Part shown: piece after piece, positions 33,704 to 42,455 of the stretch
Numbering within the stretch: position 1 is the stretch's first letter
Layout: each line of letters opens with the position of its first letter
DNA from: Aequorivita echinoideorum
Lineage (GTDB): Bacteria > Bacteroidota > Bacteroidia > Flavobacteriales > Flavobacteriaceae
Length of the DNA stretch: 64,000 nt
Assembly (NCBI RefSeq): GCF_018476645.1
Contig: NZ_JAHCTB010000005.1
Coordinates: 62,001 to 126,000, forward strand
Direction: 5' to 3'
The notes under the pieces: model-generated
Database searches by the model: none
The model's input: the letters and a program-made list of their open reading frames with translations, nothing else
What the model was told of the DNA's origin: nothing
Translations under genes and position numbers: made by a program

Positions 33704-35487
33704 TAGTCCCCGCTATGCTCATAAATCTTATCATACAGATTTTTGAACTTCTCTTTAATTACTTTACGTTTCATCTTCATAGTGGGGGTGAGGTGGCCAC
33801 CTTCGATGCTCCATACTTCTGGGGTTAGCTCAAATTTCTTTACCTTTTCCCATTTGCCGAAACGTTCGTTATAGAAATCAATTTCCTTTTGGATTCGTTT
33901 TATTACGGCTTCATTTTTTACCATTTCCGTAGGATCTGATGGAATGTTCTTGCCTTTTTTATTTCCCCATTCCTTTAAAAATTCAAAATCTGGTTGGATA
34001 AGCGCTGCTGGCATTTTCTCGCCTTCACCTACCACCATAATCTGATCGATAAATCGGGATTGCTTCATTGCGTTTTCGAGTACTTGCGGCGCAACGTATT
34101 TACCGCCGCTGGTTTTAAACATCTCCTTCTTGCGGTCCGTAATTTTTAGGAAACCATCTTTATCTATTTCGCCAATATCACCCGTATGGAAATAGCCGTT
34201 TTTGAGGACTTCATCCGTTTGCTCTTGGTTTTTGTAATAACCACACATTACTTGTGGGCCTTTGATTAGGATTTCACCATCCTCGGCAATCTTCACTTCA
34301 GTTTCCTTTAGCGGTTTTCCCACGGTACCGATTTTAAATCCATGGTCGCGCATATCGTTTACCGAAACGACTGGGGAGGTTTCGGTAAGACCGTAGCCTT
34401 CCATTACGGGAATCTGCGCAGCGTTAAATACCCGTGCCAACCGAGGTTGCAGGGCTGCACTTCCGGAAGCAATGGCTTTAAGATTGCCACCCAAGGCTTC
34501 GCGCCACTTGCTGAAAATCAATTTATTGGCTAGTTTCAGTTTGGTTTCGTACCACCAACCGTTTTGTCCGTACGGCTCATATTTCAAACCGAGGTCAATG
34601 GCCCAAAAAAATAGTTTTTTCTTAATTCCCGTAAGTTCGGCACCCTTCCCATAAATTTTATCATACACCTTTTCCAGAAGACGCGGCACGGCGGTCATTA
34701 CATCTGGTTTTACTTCCTTTAAATTATCGCTAATGGTCTCCAGGGATTCAGCGAAGTTTATTTCGACCCCGCAGTATTGGTACATATAAAGAATCATCCG
34801 TTCGTAAATATGGCAAACGGGAAGGAAGCTGAGCGCTTTGGATTTTCCCAATTCTATGGGCAGTCGGTCTGCACTAAAAATACTATTTGAGGCTATATTT
34901 TTATGTGAAAGCATTACGCCCTTAGGCTTGCCCGTAGTTCCGGAAGTATATATTAATGTTGCCAGATCATCTTCGGTAATGGCATCTTTTCTGCTTTCGA
35001 CTTCATTTTGGTTGCTATCATCCTTTCCATCTTCAAGAATTTCCTTCCAGTTTTTCGCCCCTTTAATTTCATCAAAGGTGTACACTTCCTTTAGGGAAGG
35101 CACATTGTTTCTGATTTTTTGCACCTTATCATACACCTCCTTGCAGGAAGCGAAACAATATATGGATTCACTATGATTGAGAACGTACTCATATTCCTCT
35201 TCTGAAATCGTGGGATAGATAGGTACGTCCTGCGCTCCGGTCTGCATAATGCCGATGTCGCAAATATTCCATTCCGTGCGGTTGGTCATGGAGATAATGG
35301 CGATTTTATCGTTCGGTTTTACGCCCATTTTTATAAGCGCGCGGCTTAAGGCGTTTGCTTTGTCTATATATTCCTGAGTGGATGTGGCTTCCCAGGTTCC
35401 GTTAAATTTGGTTACCAGTGCTTTTTGCTGTGGATATTTTTCCAATTGGTAGTAGGGAAAGTCGAAGAGTCTTTTTGGTTCTTTCAT
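33703..35487 (-). CDS. Long-chain fatty acid-CoA ligase (AMP-forming)
   Basis: The 594-residue enzyme has the phosphate loop YTSGTTGKPKGV near 183, the GYGLTETSP motif near 400, and GDIGEIDKDGFLKITDRKK near 450. These are signatures of adenylate-forming long-chain acyl-CoA synthetases. It activates fatty acids for the beta-oxidation block next door. It is the first gene of a two-gene operon with the Gdx-like transporter. Heptad arrays lie on both sides of this operon (33254-33372 and 35557-35703). Confidence 0.93.
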   Translation of the reverse strand: MKEPKRLFDFPYYQLEKYPQQKALVTKFNGTWEATSTQEYIDKANALSRALIKMGVKPNDKIAIISMTNRTEWNICDIGIMQTGAQDVPIYPTISEEEYEYVLNHSESIYCFASCKEVYDKVQKIRNNVPSLKEVYTFDEIKGAKNWKEILEDGKDDSNQNEVESRKDAITEDDLATLIYTSGTTGKPKGVMLSHKNIASNSIFSADRLPIELGKSKALSFLPVCHIYERMILYMYQYCGVEINFAESLETISDNLKEVKPDVMTAVPRLLEKVYDKIYGKGAELTGIKKKLFFWAIDLGLKYEPYGQNGWWYETKLKLANKLIFSKWREALGGNLKAIASGSAALQPRLARVFNAAQIPVMEGYGLTETSPVVSVNDMRDHGFKIGTVGKPLKETEVKIAEDGEILIKGPQVMCGYYKNQEQTDEVLKNGYFHTGDIGEIDKDGFLKITDRKKEMFKTSGGKYVAPQVLENAMKQSRFIDQIMVVGEGEKMPAALIQPDFEFLKEWGNKKGKNIPSDPTEMVKNEAVIKRIQKEIDFYNERFGKWEKVKKFELTPEVWSIEGGHLTPTMKMKRKVIKEKFKNLYDKIYEHSGD

Positions 35488-35556
35488 GGAATTTTTATTG
35501 ATAAAGTGAAAATAGGGATTTTTTTCAAGTTATCTATTAATGGGGGATTAGATTTT

Positions 35557-35703
35557 AGACTCTAGACTAGAGACTAGAGAGCAGAGACTAGACGTAAGAC
35601 TTAAGATGTGAGATCTGAGATGTGAGATCTGAGATGTGAGATCTGAGATGTGAGATCTAAGACGTAAGACTTAAAAAGTATGATGTAAGATGTAGGACTT
35701 GGT
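35557..35703. repeat. Twenty-unit heptad array, consensus ANNNRAG
   Basis: Twenty-one 7-bp steps in one register. Early units are AGACTAG and AGAGCAG, then ACGTAAG and ACTTAAG. ATGTGAG and ATCTGAG then alternate four times each, with ACGTAAG/ACTTAA and ATGTAAG at the end. The same consensus as 33254-33372. Part of a 930-bp gene-free region (35488-36417). Confidence 0.9.
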
Positions 35704-35727
35704 TATTTCTTGAGGCTTAAATTTCAA

Positions 35728-35790
35728 GGTTCAGGGTTCAGGGTTCAGGGTTTAGGGTTTAGGGTTCAGGGTTTAGTGTTCAGTGTTCAG
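35728..35790. repeat. Nine-unit heptad array, GGTTCAG/GGTTTAG
   Basis: Nine units in perfect register, varying at the first base and at C/T of position 5. It resembles telomere-type TTTAGGG heptads, but in this bacterial context it is one more member of the heptad arrays. Between 35791 and 36010 I see only AT-rich sequence without genes. Confidence 0.9.
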
Positions 35791-36010
35791 GTTCAATGTT
35801 TAAAGTTGAAAATTTTTAATTCAAATGTGAAGACTTGATTTTGCTTTTAGAATTTTGGATTAAGGATGTTTGCAATTTTTGCAGCATCTATAGGTGTGTA
35901 TTAAAAAGTGATGGTGAGGTTTTTGTTGCTTGACCATAGAAGGGTGATAATAAGGTAGTGTTATAGTTGAAGTAATCAGGGAGCATCCATAAGGTATCTA
36001 GGGAGTATCA

Positions 36011-36065
36011 TCGGTATAGGGTCGGCATACTATCGGCATATCATCGGCATACAGTCGGCATAGGG
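36011..36065. repeat. Five-unit 11-bp array TCGGCATANNN
   Basis: Five units share TCGG(C/T)ATA followed by a variable triplet (GGG, CTA, TCA, CAG, GGG). Weaker 11-bp periodicity extends upstream to about 35980. Confidence 0.85.
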
Positions 36066-36116
36066 ATTTTTCTGTGGAGGGAAAGTACGGCTAAGATAGG
36101 GAAATGATGTTTGATC

Positions 36117-36231
36117 AGCAATTAACAATTAGCAATTAGTAGTTCTCAGTTCTCGGTTCTCAGTTGTTGGCTTTTGGCTGTTTATTGTTCTCGGTTGTCT
36201 GTTTTTGGCTTTTGGCCTTTGGCCTTTGGCT
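36117..36231. repeat. Sixteen-unit drifting heptad array
   Basis: Units drift from AGCAATT through CTCAGTT and CTCGGTT to TTTGGCT and TTTGGCC, with one 3-bp slip at 36187-36189. TTTGGCT is the reverse complement of the AGCCAAA unit at 11067-11129. Confidence 0.85.
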
Positions 36232-36261
36232 TTTATTGCATTTATAATATTTTTCAGGGAG

Positions 36262-36376
36262 GTCATTGCGAGGCCGATAGGCTGTGGCAATCTCATGAGG
36301 CTACTTGTTATCATGATTGGGACTGCACTTCGGCAGATTGCTTCAGTCGCTCCTAAAGTCGCTCCTTCGCAATGAC
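36262..36376. repeat. GTCATTGCGA inverted-repeat element
   Basis: A 115-bp element starting GTCATTGCGA and ending TCGCAATGAC, with internal segments (GGCAATCTC, CAGATTGCTTC) that pair further. Elements with this terminus are known, dispersed, in many unrelated bacterial genomes. It lies 42 bp from the purL stop. Confidence 0.8.
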
Positions 36377-36417
36377 GTTACTATATATCCAACCATCCAA
36401 TAATCCAAAAAAATCTA

Positions 36418-39400
36418 TTAGGCTTTTTCAATCCACTCCCGCGCATTTACCAGCGCCTGCACCCAAGGAGAGACTTCATCATTTTTTCTGTCTTTTGGGT
36501 AATGCGCCCAATTCCAAGGGAAAATGGATCGCTCCAAATGGGGCATCATTACCAAGTGCCTTCCGGTTTTATCAGTCATCATTGCGGTGTTGAAATTGCT
36601 GCCATTTGGGTTTGCTGGTAAGACGTCGTAGCCATATTTACCTACAATGTTATAGTGGCCCTCTTCTTTTGGAAAACTGAATTTACCCTCGCCGTGTGCT
36701 GCCCAAATTCCCAACGTACTTCCAGCGAAAGAGGATAGCATCACGCTATTATTCTCCTGAATTTTCACCGAAGTAAACACGCATTCAAATTTGCCCGTTG
36801 CGTTGTGGAGCATTTTCGGTTTTTCTTTATCCTCTGGATTTAAAAGTCCCAATTCCACAAAAAGCTGGCAACCGTTACAAACGCCAAGGGAAAGGGTATC
36901 TTTTTTCGCAAAGAAATTTTCCAAGGCCTTTTTCGCCTTTTCATTGTATAAAAACGACCCGGCCCAACCTTTGGCACTGCCCAGAACGTCACTATTGCTG
37001 AAACCGCCTACTGCTACTATAAATTTAATATCTTCCAGCGTTTCGCGGCCTTCAACGAGATCGGTCATGTGCACATCCTTTACATCAAAGCCCGCGAGGT
37101 GCATCATATACGCCATTTCGCGTTCGCTGTTGCTCCCTTTTTCGCGGATAACAGCGGCTTTTGGACGGCCTCCATTTTGAGGAAGTTTGGGCAATAGAAA
37201 TTCTCCTCCTTTGGAGGGGTTAGGAGAGGCGGGAAACTCAAATTTAAGAGGTTGGTTCTTGTAATTGTCGAAGCGCTGTTTTGCCAGTGTTTCGCCGCCT
37301 TGGTTTTTATCCAATAAATACGAAGTTTTATACCAAACATCGCGCATTTCAGAAATACTGAACTCTAATTCTTTATCGTTATTTTTTATTGAAAGCGAAT
37401 TGTTTTCTGAAACGGTTCCTATCTTTTTGAAATCTATTTTATTTGAAGTAAAAAGTTTTTCAACCGAAGCATCATCCGAAGCTTGAATAACCACACCACA
37501 ATTTTCGGCAAAAAGGAGTTTCACCAAATCGTTTTCACCCAAAGTTGAAAGATCTAAATCTGCTCCCAAGTTTATATCGGCAAAGCACATTTCCAGCAAG
37601 GTGGTAATCAATCCGCCCGAGGCCACATCGTGTCCGGCAAGGATTTTTTCATCACGAATTAATTGCTGCAGCGTGTTGAAAACATTCTTCACATATTCGG
37701 CGCTTTTGACCGTAGGCGCATCGTTTCCTACAGAATTTAAAATCTGCCCGAAGGATGAGCCTCCCAACTTGAAGTCGTCCTGCGAAATATTGATGTAATA
37801 AATACTTCCCCTCCCAATGCCTTGGGATCTCTGCAAAACAGGCTCCACCACTTTTTGAATAGCGTTACAATTTGCTGCCGCGGAAATAATCACTGTTCCA
37901 GGAGAAATCACCTCACCGTCCTTGTATTTCTGTTTCATGGAAAGGGAATCCTTCCCCGTGGGGACATTGATTCCCAAATCGATTGCAAATTCAGAAACGG
38001 CTTTTACCGCTTGGTATAAACGTGCATCCTCTCCCTCGTTGTTTGCGGGCCACATCCAGTTTGCGGAAAGGGAAACGCTTTTCAATCCGTCTTTTAGCGG
38101 TGCCCAAACAATGTTGGTCAGCGCTTCGGTGATTGCGTTTCGAGAGCCAGCTTCGGGGTTAATCAGAGCGGTCAAGGGCGAATGGCCAATGCTTGTGGCA
38201 ATACCTTCTTTTCCGTTGAAATCCAACGCCATCACGCCGCAATTATTCAGCGGAAGTTGCAGCGGCCCGGCGGTTTGCTGTTTTGCAACACGTCCGGTTA
38301 CGCAACGATCTACTTTGTTGGTAAGCCAATCTTTACAGGCCACGGCTTCCAATTGAAGCACTTGCGCAACGTATTCTTTTATTTTTGAAAACTCATAATC
38401 CGGATTTTTGTAGTTGCGGTTTATGGTTTTATCCTTCATTAGGGTTTTGGGGGAACTGCCAAACATATCCTCCAACGCAAAATCCATGGGTTTCTCGCCT
38501 TTCTTATTTTCAAAACAGAAGCGTTTGTCTGCTGTTACATGTCCCACTTCATACATAGGGGAGCGTTCGCGGTCTGTGATTTTCTTTAGTTTTTCCAAAT
38601 TCTCTTCACCAATGATCAAACCCATCCGCTCTTGGCTTTCGTTGCCCATAATCTCCTTCGCGGAAAGGGTAGGGTCGCCCACGGGAAGTTTGTCCAACTC
38701 AATTTTTCCGCCCGTGTCTTCCACGAGTTCGCTCAAGCAATTTAAATGGCCGCCCGCGCCGTGGTCGTGGATGGATATAATCGGGTTTTCGTCGCTTTCC
38801 ACCATTGCTCTTATGGCGTTGGCGGCACGTTTTTGCATTTCTGGGTTGCTGCGTTGTATTGCGTTCAACTCAATTCCGCTGTGAAATTCGCCAGTATCTG
38901 CGGAAGAAACCGCGGCACCGCCCATTCCAATTCTATAGTTTTCGCCACCCAAAACAACAATTTTATTTCCTTCCTGTGGCTTCCCCTTAATGGCTTGGTC
39001 TGCTTTTCCATACCCAATGCCACCCGCAAGCATGATAACCTTATCATAACCCAGTTTGCGAGCATCAAGCCCTTCCCTTTTGGGGGAGCCGGAGGGGGCT
39101 TCTTCGTGTTCAAAAGTTAAAACTGAACCGGCAATAAGCGGCTGCCCGAATTTATTCCCAAAATCGGAAGCGCCGTTGCTGGCTTTTATCAAAATATCAA
39201 GTGGCGTTTGGTACAACCAATCGCGTTCTTTCATACTTTTTTCCCAAGGTCTTTCGTTGTTCAATCTAGAATACGAAGTCATATACACCGCGGTTCCCGC
39301 CAAGGGCAGGCTACCTTTTCCACCTGCCAGTCGGTCGCGGATTTCTCCGCCGCTTCCGGTCGCCGCACCATTGAATGGCTCCACAGTAGTTGGGAAATTG

Positions 39401-40158
39401 TGCGTTTCAGCTTTAAGCGAAATAACACTTTCAAAATCGGTTTCGGCGTACCAGTCGGGTTTGTCGGTACTCTTTGGCGCCCATTGCTTCACTTTTGGGC
39501 CTTTTATAAAAGCAACATTGTCCTTGTATGCCGAAACGATATCGTTCGGGTTGGTTTCTGAAGTTTTTTTGATGAGTTTGAAAAGGGAGGTTGGCATTTC
39601 CTTCCCATCAATTTCAAAAGTTCCGTTGAAGATTTTATGCCTGCAATGTTCGCTGTTCACTTGGCTGAAACCAAAAACTTCGCTATCGGTAAGTTTTCTG
39701 CCCAATTTTTTTGAAAGATTTTCAAGGTACTCCACTTCTTCGGCATTAAGCGCCAAGCCTTCCTTTTGATTGTATTCTGAAATATTTTCAATTTCCAAAA
39801 TACCTTCTGGCTGTATGTGGATATCAAAAATTTCTTGGTTCAAATCTTTGTATTTCTGTGAAAGCATGGGGTCAAAAGTCCCTTTTTCAATTGAAGTATT
39901 ATGAAATTCCTCAATGCGTATAATGCCTTCAATGCCCATATTTTGGGTAATTTCAACAGCATTGGTACTCCATGGAGTTATCATTGCCGCACGTGGACCT
40001 ATAAAAAAATCCGCCGCATCGGGAGATAGGGCGGATTTTTCTATTTTGGGTTGGTTGCCGAAAAGCCACGACAGTTTTTTAATGTTTTCCTCTGAAATAT
40101 TACCTTGGGTCTGGACTGCAAAAACGGTATTTTTTACGTCTCCAAAAAAGTGAACCAT
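36418..40158 (-). CDS. purL: Phosphoribosylformylglycinamidine synthase
   Basis: The 1246-residue large-type PurL has an N-terminal domain, two FGAM-synthase halves and a C-terminal glutamine amidotransferase. The nucleophile Cys lies in LGVCNGCQ and the His-Glu pair near the end in MMPHLERS. It makes FGAM from FGAR, ATP and glutamine in purine synthesis. Two stretches look foreign: about residues 352-364 and 976-987 are encoded by GC-rich palindromic elements of the family seen at 4708 and 30196, inserted in frame in a loop and in the linker before the amidotransferase. Catalytic motifs remain intact. Confidence 0.95.
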   Translation of the reverse strand: MVHFFGDVKNTVFAVQTQGNISEENIKKLSWLFGNQPKIEKSALSPDAADFFIGPRAAMITPWSTNAVEITQNMGIEGIIRIEEFHNTSIEKGTFDPMLSQKYKDLNQEIFDIHIQPEGILEIENISEYNQKEGLALNAEEVEYLENLSKKLGRKLTDSEVFGFSQVNSEHCRHKIFNGTFEIDGKEMPTSLFKLIKKTSETNPNDIVSAYKDNVAFIKGPKVKQWAPKSTDKPDWYAETDFESVISLKAETHNFPTTVEPFNGAATGSGGEIRDRLAGGKGSLPLAGTAVYMTSYSRLNNERPWEKSMKERDWLYQTPLDILIKASNGASDFGNKFGQPLIAGSVLTFEHEEAPSGSPKREGLDARKLGYDKVIMLAGGIGYGKADQAIKGKPQEGNKIVVLGGENYRIGMGGAAVSSADTGEFHSGIELNAIQRSNPEMQKRAANAIRAMVESDENPIISIHDHGAGGHLNCLSELVEDTGGKIELDKLPVGDPTLSAKEIMGNESQERMGLIIGEENLEKLKKITDRERSPMYEVGHVTADKRFCFENKKGEKPMDFALEDMFGSSPKTLMKDKTINRNYKNPDYEFSKIKEYVAQVLQLEAVACKDWLTNKVDRCVTGRVAKQQTAGPLQLPLNNCGVMALDFNGKEGIATSIGHSPLTALINPEAGSRNAITEALTNIVWAPLKDGLKSVSLSANWMWPANNEGEDARLYQAVKAVSEFAIDLGINVPTGKDSLSMKQKYKDGEVISPGTVIISAAANCNAIQKVVEPVLQRSQGIGRGSIYYINISQDDFKLGGSSFGQILNSVGNDAPTVKSAEYVKNVFNTLQQLIRDEKILAGHDVASGGLITTLLEMCFADINLGADLDLSTLGENDLVKLLFAENCGVVIQASDDASVEKLFTSNKIDFKKIGTVSENNSLSIKNNDKELEFSISEMRDVWYKTSYLLDKNQGGETLAKQRFDNYKNQPLKFEFPASPNPSKGGEFLLPKLPQNGGRPKAAVIREKGSNSEREMAYMMHLAGFDVKDVHMTDLVEGRETLEDIKFIVAVGGFSNSDVLGSAKGWAGSFLYNEKAKKALENFFAKKDTLSLGVCNGCQLFVELGLLNPEDKEKPKMLHNATGKFECVFTSVKIQENNSVMLSSFAGSTLGIWAAHGEGKFSFPKEEGHYNIVGKYGYDVLPANPNGSNFNTAMMTDKTGRHLVMMPHLERSIFPWNWAHYPKDRKNDEVSPWVQALVNAREWIEKA
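37199..37231. repeat. Palindromic element inside purL (linker)
   Basis: CTCCTCCTTTGGAGG with the GTTAGGAGAGGC tail matches the element family. In the purL frame it encodes PASPNPSKGGEF just before the amidotransferase domain. Confidence 0.8.
39068..39102. repeat. Palindromic element inside purL (loop)
   Basis: CCCTTCCCTTTTGGGGGAG with the GGAGGGGGCTT tail, same family in the same orientation as the linker copy but read in a different phase. It encodes EAPSGSPKREGL between VLTFEHE and the KVIMLAGG strand. Confidence 0.75.
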
Positions 40159-40189
40159 CTTTAATTTTCTGTTTGAAATTAATGTGTTG

Positions 40190-40197
40190 CAAAGGTA
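40190..40197 (-). promoter_or_regulatory. -7 element TACCTTTG of purL
   Basis: Exact TAnnTTTG on the minus strand, 31 bp before the purL ATG. Confidence 0.55.
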
Positions 40198-40325
40198 ATT
40201 TAATTCAAATAAAGATGAAGTGATTTTAAAGGCGCTTCTGTAAAGTTTTTGATTATGCGTTTGGGTCTGGTATTAATTCTTCATTATGTTTTAAAATATG
40301 TGTGAGAATATTTCACATTAAATGA

Positions 40326-40333
40326 TAGTTTTG
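40326..40333 (+). promoter_or_regulatory. -7 element TAGTTTTG of the first nuclease gene
   Basis: Exact TAnnTTTG, 38 bp before the ATG at 40372. No exact -33 TTG. Confidence 0.5.
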
Positions 40334-40371
40334 CAGAAAAAGAAGTGTTTTGCTTCAGAAAAAATTTTAGA

Positions 40372-42333
40372 ATGAAATTGATATTTACTTCCTTTTTAGC
40401 TTGTTTACTTTCCTTGGCAAGCTATTCGCAATTGGTTATCAACGAACTTGATAGTGATACACCCGGTCAGGATTTTCAGGAATTTATTGAACTGAAAAGT
40501 GACACGCCCAATTTTCCGTTGGATGGCTACGTGGTAGTACTATTTAATGGTTCTACAAGCGGAAATGACAGCAGTTATTTTGCGGTGGATCTCGATGGGT
40601 ACCAAACCGACATTAATGGAATTTTGGTAATTGGCAGCACGGGAGTATCCCCAATCCCGGAACTTTTAATACCGCCGCTCGTTATTCAAAATGGGGCAGA
40701 TGCAGTGGCAATCTACTTGGGCGATGCTACGGATTTCCCTGAATTTACACCCGCAACAACTACCAATTTAATTGACGCGCTGGTTTACGATACCAGTGAC
40801 CCGGACGATACTGCCCTTATGGCGTTGCTGGGCGTTACCGAACAGATAAACGAAGATGAAAATGGAAACGCAACCACGGAATCCATCCAAAGAAATAATG
40901 ATGGTACTTACACCGTTACTACACCTACGCCGGGCGAGACAAACGATGGTAGCGGGGTTGATTTGAACGGAATTTCATTTACCACAGACCAGGACGAATA
41001 TGAAGAAGGGGAGGTAATGACCATAACTTTTACCACCGAATTTAATGTTACCAACGACTTAAACCTTGATTTTACGCTCGATAACGAAACCTTTACTACG
41101 GCAGATTTTACCGGGAACACTTCATTTACCATTTCGGCAGGTACAAATTCTGAAGTAGTACAGATACAACTGGTGGCAGATGGAATCAATGATGGCGATG
41201 AATTCTTGGAAATTGATTTGGGATTTATTCCGCAGGGATTCAATAGAATAAGGGACAATGTACAGATTTTGGTAATTGATCAGGATTTTACCCAAGCAGA
41301 TTATGGAACGCCATTAAATCCCACGTATGGAATGGTAGCTTCCACGCAGCCATCAGGCTATTACAGTAGTCTTACAGGCCTTGGCGGGGAAGATTTGAGG
41401 CTGGCGATGCAGGATATTATTTCAGATCCCGCAGTGGTGCGCGCCCAGACGTATGCCGATGTAGTTGATATTTTAAAGGAAGCAGACCAAAACCCGGAAA
41501 ATAGCAATGAGGTTTGGCTTTTTTATACCGAACAGGCGAGGGCAAAATACCTTTATCAAAATACGGGAGGCAGCAACGTTGGGCTTTGGAACCGCGAGCA
41601 TACCTATCCACAATCCCGCGGAGGTTTTTATACCATTGAATACGATGAGGTGGCAGATGGCAGGGACCTATTTTTAGTGAGTTCTGCAGATTCGTTGCGT
41701 CACGGGATTTCTGAAGTGCACGGTCTCCGCGCTGCGGATGGTCCGGAAAATAGCTCTAGAAATAATAGTGATTACGGCGAATATGACGGTCCTGCAGGAA
41801 ATCTGGGCAGCTGGAAGGGTGATGCCGCACGTGCGGTTATGTATATGGCGGTACGATTCAATAATTTGGAACTTGTAAACGGTGATCCAGCAAATACTAC
41901 GGTCGGGCAGTTGGGCGATCTTGAAACCTTATTGGATTGGCACAGAAATGATCCGCCGGATGATTTTGAGATGCACCGAAACAATGTAATCTATACGTGG
42001 CAATTTAACCGAAACCCGTTTATTGATAGGCCAGATTTGGTAGAATATATTTATGGAAATATGATGGGCGAAATTTACAATCCGGGATTAGGCATTGGTA
42101 GCGAAACGCTTTCAGAAATAAATGTATATCCAAACCCTTCCAGCGGAACATTCAACGTAGCTGGAATTTCCGAAGATACCAAACTTACGGTTACGGATAT
42201 TTCGGGTAAAGTTATTCTGAAATCAGAAAGAATTGAGAACGGAACTTTTACATTGAATCTCCCAAGTGGACTCTATATTGCAACTTTTGAAAATGCTGCA
42301 AATGTGGAGACATTCAAGTTGGTGATTGAGTAG
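40372..42333 (+). CDS. Secreted endonuclease I with lamin-tail-like domain and type IX sorting domain
   Basis: The 653-residue product has a signal peptide (about 1-19), a lamin-tail-like beta domain (about 20-190, INELDSDTPGQDFQEFIEL), a Calx-beta-like domain (about 200-300), an EndA/endonuclease I domain (catalytic His in WNREHTYPQS, later SWKGDAARAVMYM and the NRNPFIDRPDLVEYI ending) and a type IX secretion C-terminal domain (INVYPNPSSGTFN). It should be exported to the surface or medium and degrade DNA for nutrients or in biofilm. The ATG at 40345 is nine codons upstream; 40372 starts the signal peptide. Confidence 0.9.
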   Translation: MKLIFTSFLACLLSLASYSQLVINELDSDTPGQDFQEFIELKSDTPNFPLDGYVVVLFNGSTSGNDSSYFAVDLDGYQTDINGILVIGSTGVSPIPELLIPPLVIQNGADAVAIYLGDATDFPEFTPATTTNLIDALVYDTSDPDDTALMALLGVTEQINEDENGNATTESIQRNNDGTYTVTTPTPGETNDGSGVDLNGISFTTDQDEYEEGEVMTITFTTEFNVTNDLNLDFTLDNETFTTADFTGNTSFTISAGTNSEVVQIQLVADGINDGDEFLEIDLGFIPQGFNRIRDNVQILVIDQDFTQADYGTPLNPTYGMVASTQPSGYYSSLTGLGGEDLRLAMQDIISDPAVVRAQTYADVVDILKEADQNPENSNEVWLFYTEQARAKYLYQNTGGSNVGLWNREHTYPQSRGGFYTIEYDEVADGRDLFLVSSADSLRHGISEVHGLRAADGPENSSRNNSDYGEYDGPAGNLGSWKGDAARAVMYMAVRFNNLELVNGDPANTTVGQLGDLETLLDWHRNDPPDDFEMHRNNVIYTWQFNRNPFIDRPDLVEYIYGNMMGEIYNPGLGIGSETLSEINVYPNPSSGTFNVAGISEDTKLTVTDISGKVILKSERIENGTFTLNLPSGLYIATFENAANVETFKLVIE

Positions 42334-42405
42334 CTTTAAAAATTATATTTGATTATAAATAAAACTAACGACGCTATTAATTGGCAATATTTATATAATT
42401 ACACA

Positions 42406-42436
42406 AAAAAAAGTGGACTATCAAGTCCACTTTTTC
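42406..42436. terminator. Bidirectional terminator between the nuclease genes
   Basis: Stem AGTGGACT / AGTCCACT with loop ATCA, flanked by A-run on one side and T-run on the other, so it can serve both convergent genes. Confidence 0.9.
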
Positions 42437-42455
42437 GTTAGCTATAATATTTAGT

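Noticed and set aside
35728-35790. Telomere-like TTTAGGG heptads
   Set aside because: Nine short units in a bacterial chromosome amid other heptad arrays; no sign of a linear end or hairpin telomere.
36129-36314. Short ORFs on both strands at about 36.1-36.4 kb
   Set aside because: They translate the drifting heptad array and the GTCATTGCGA element; no start context or homology.
40159-40371. Possible purine riboswitch upstream of purL
   Set aside because: I could not find the conserved junction and loop bases; only a -7 box and AT-rich sequence are visible.
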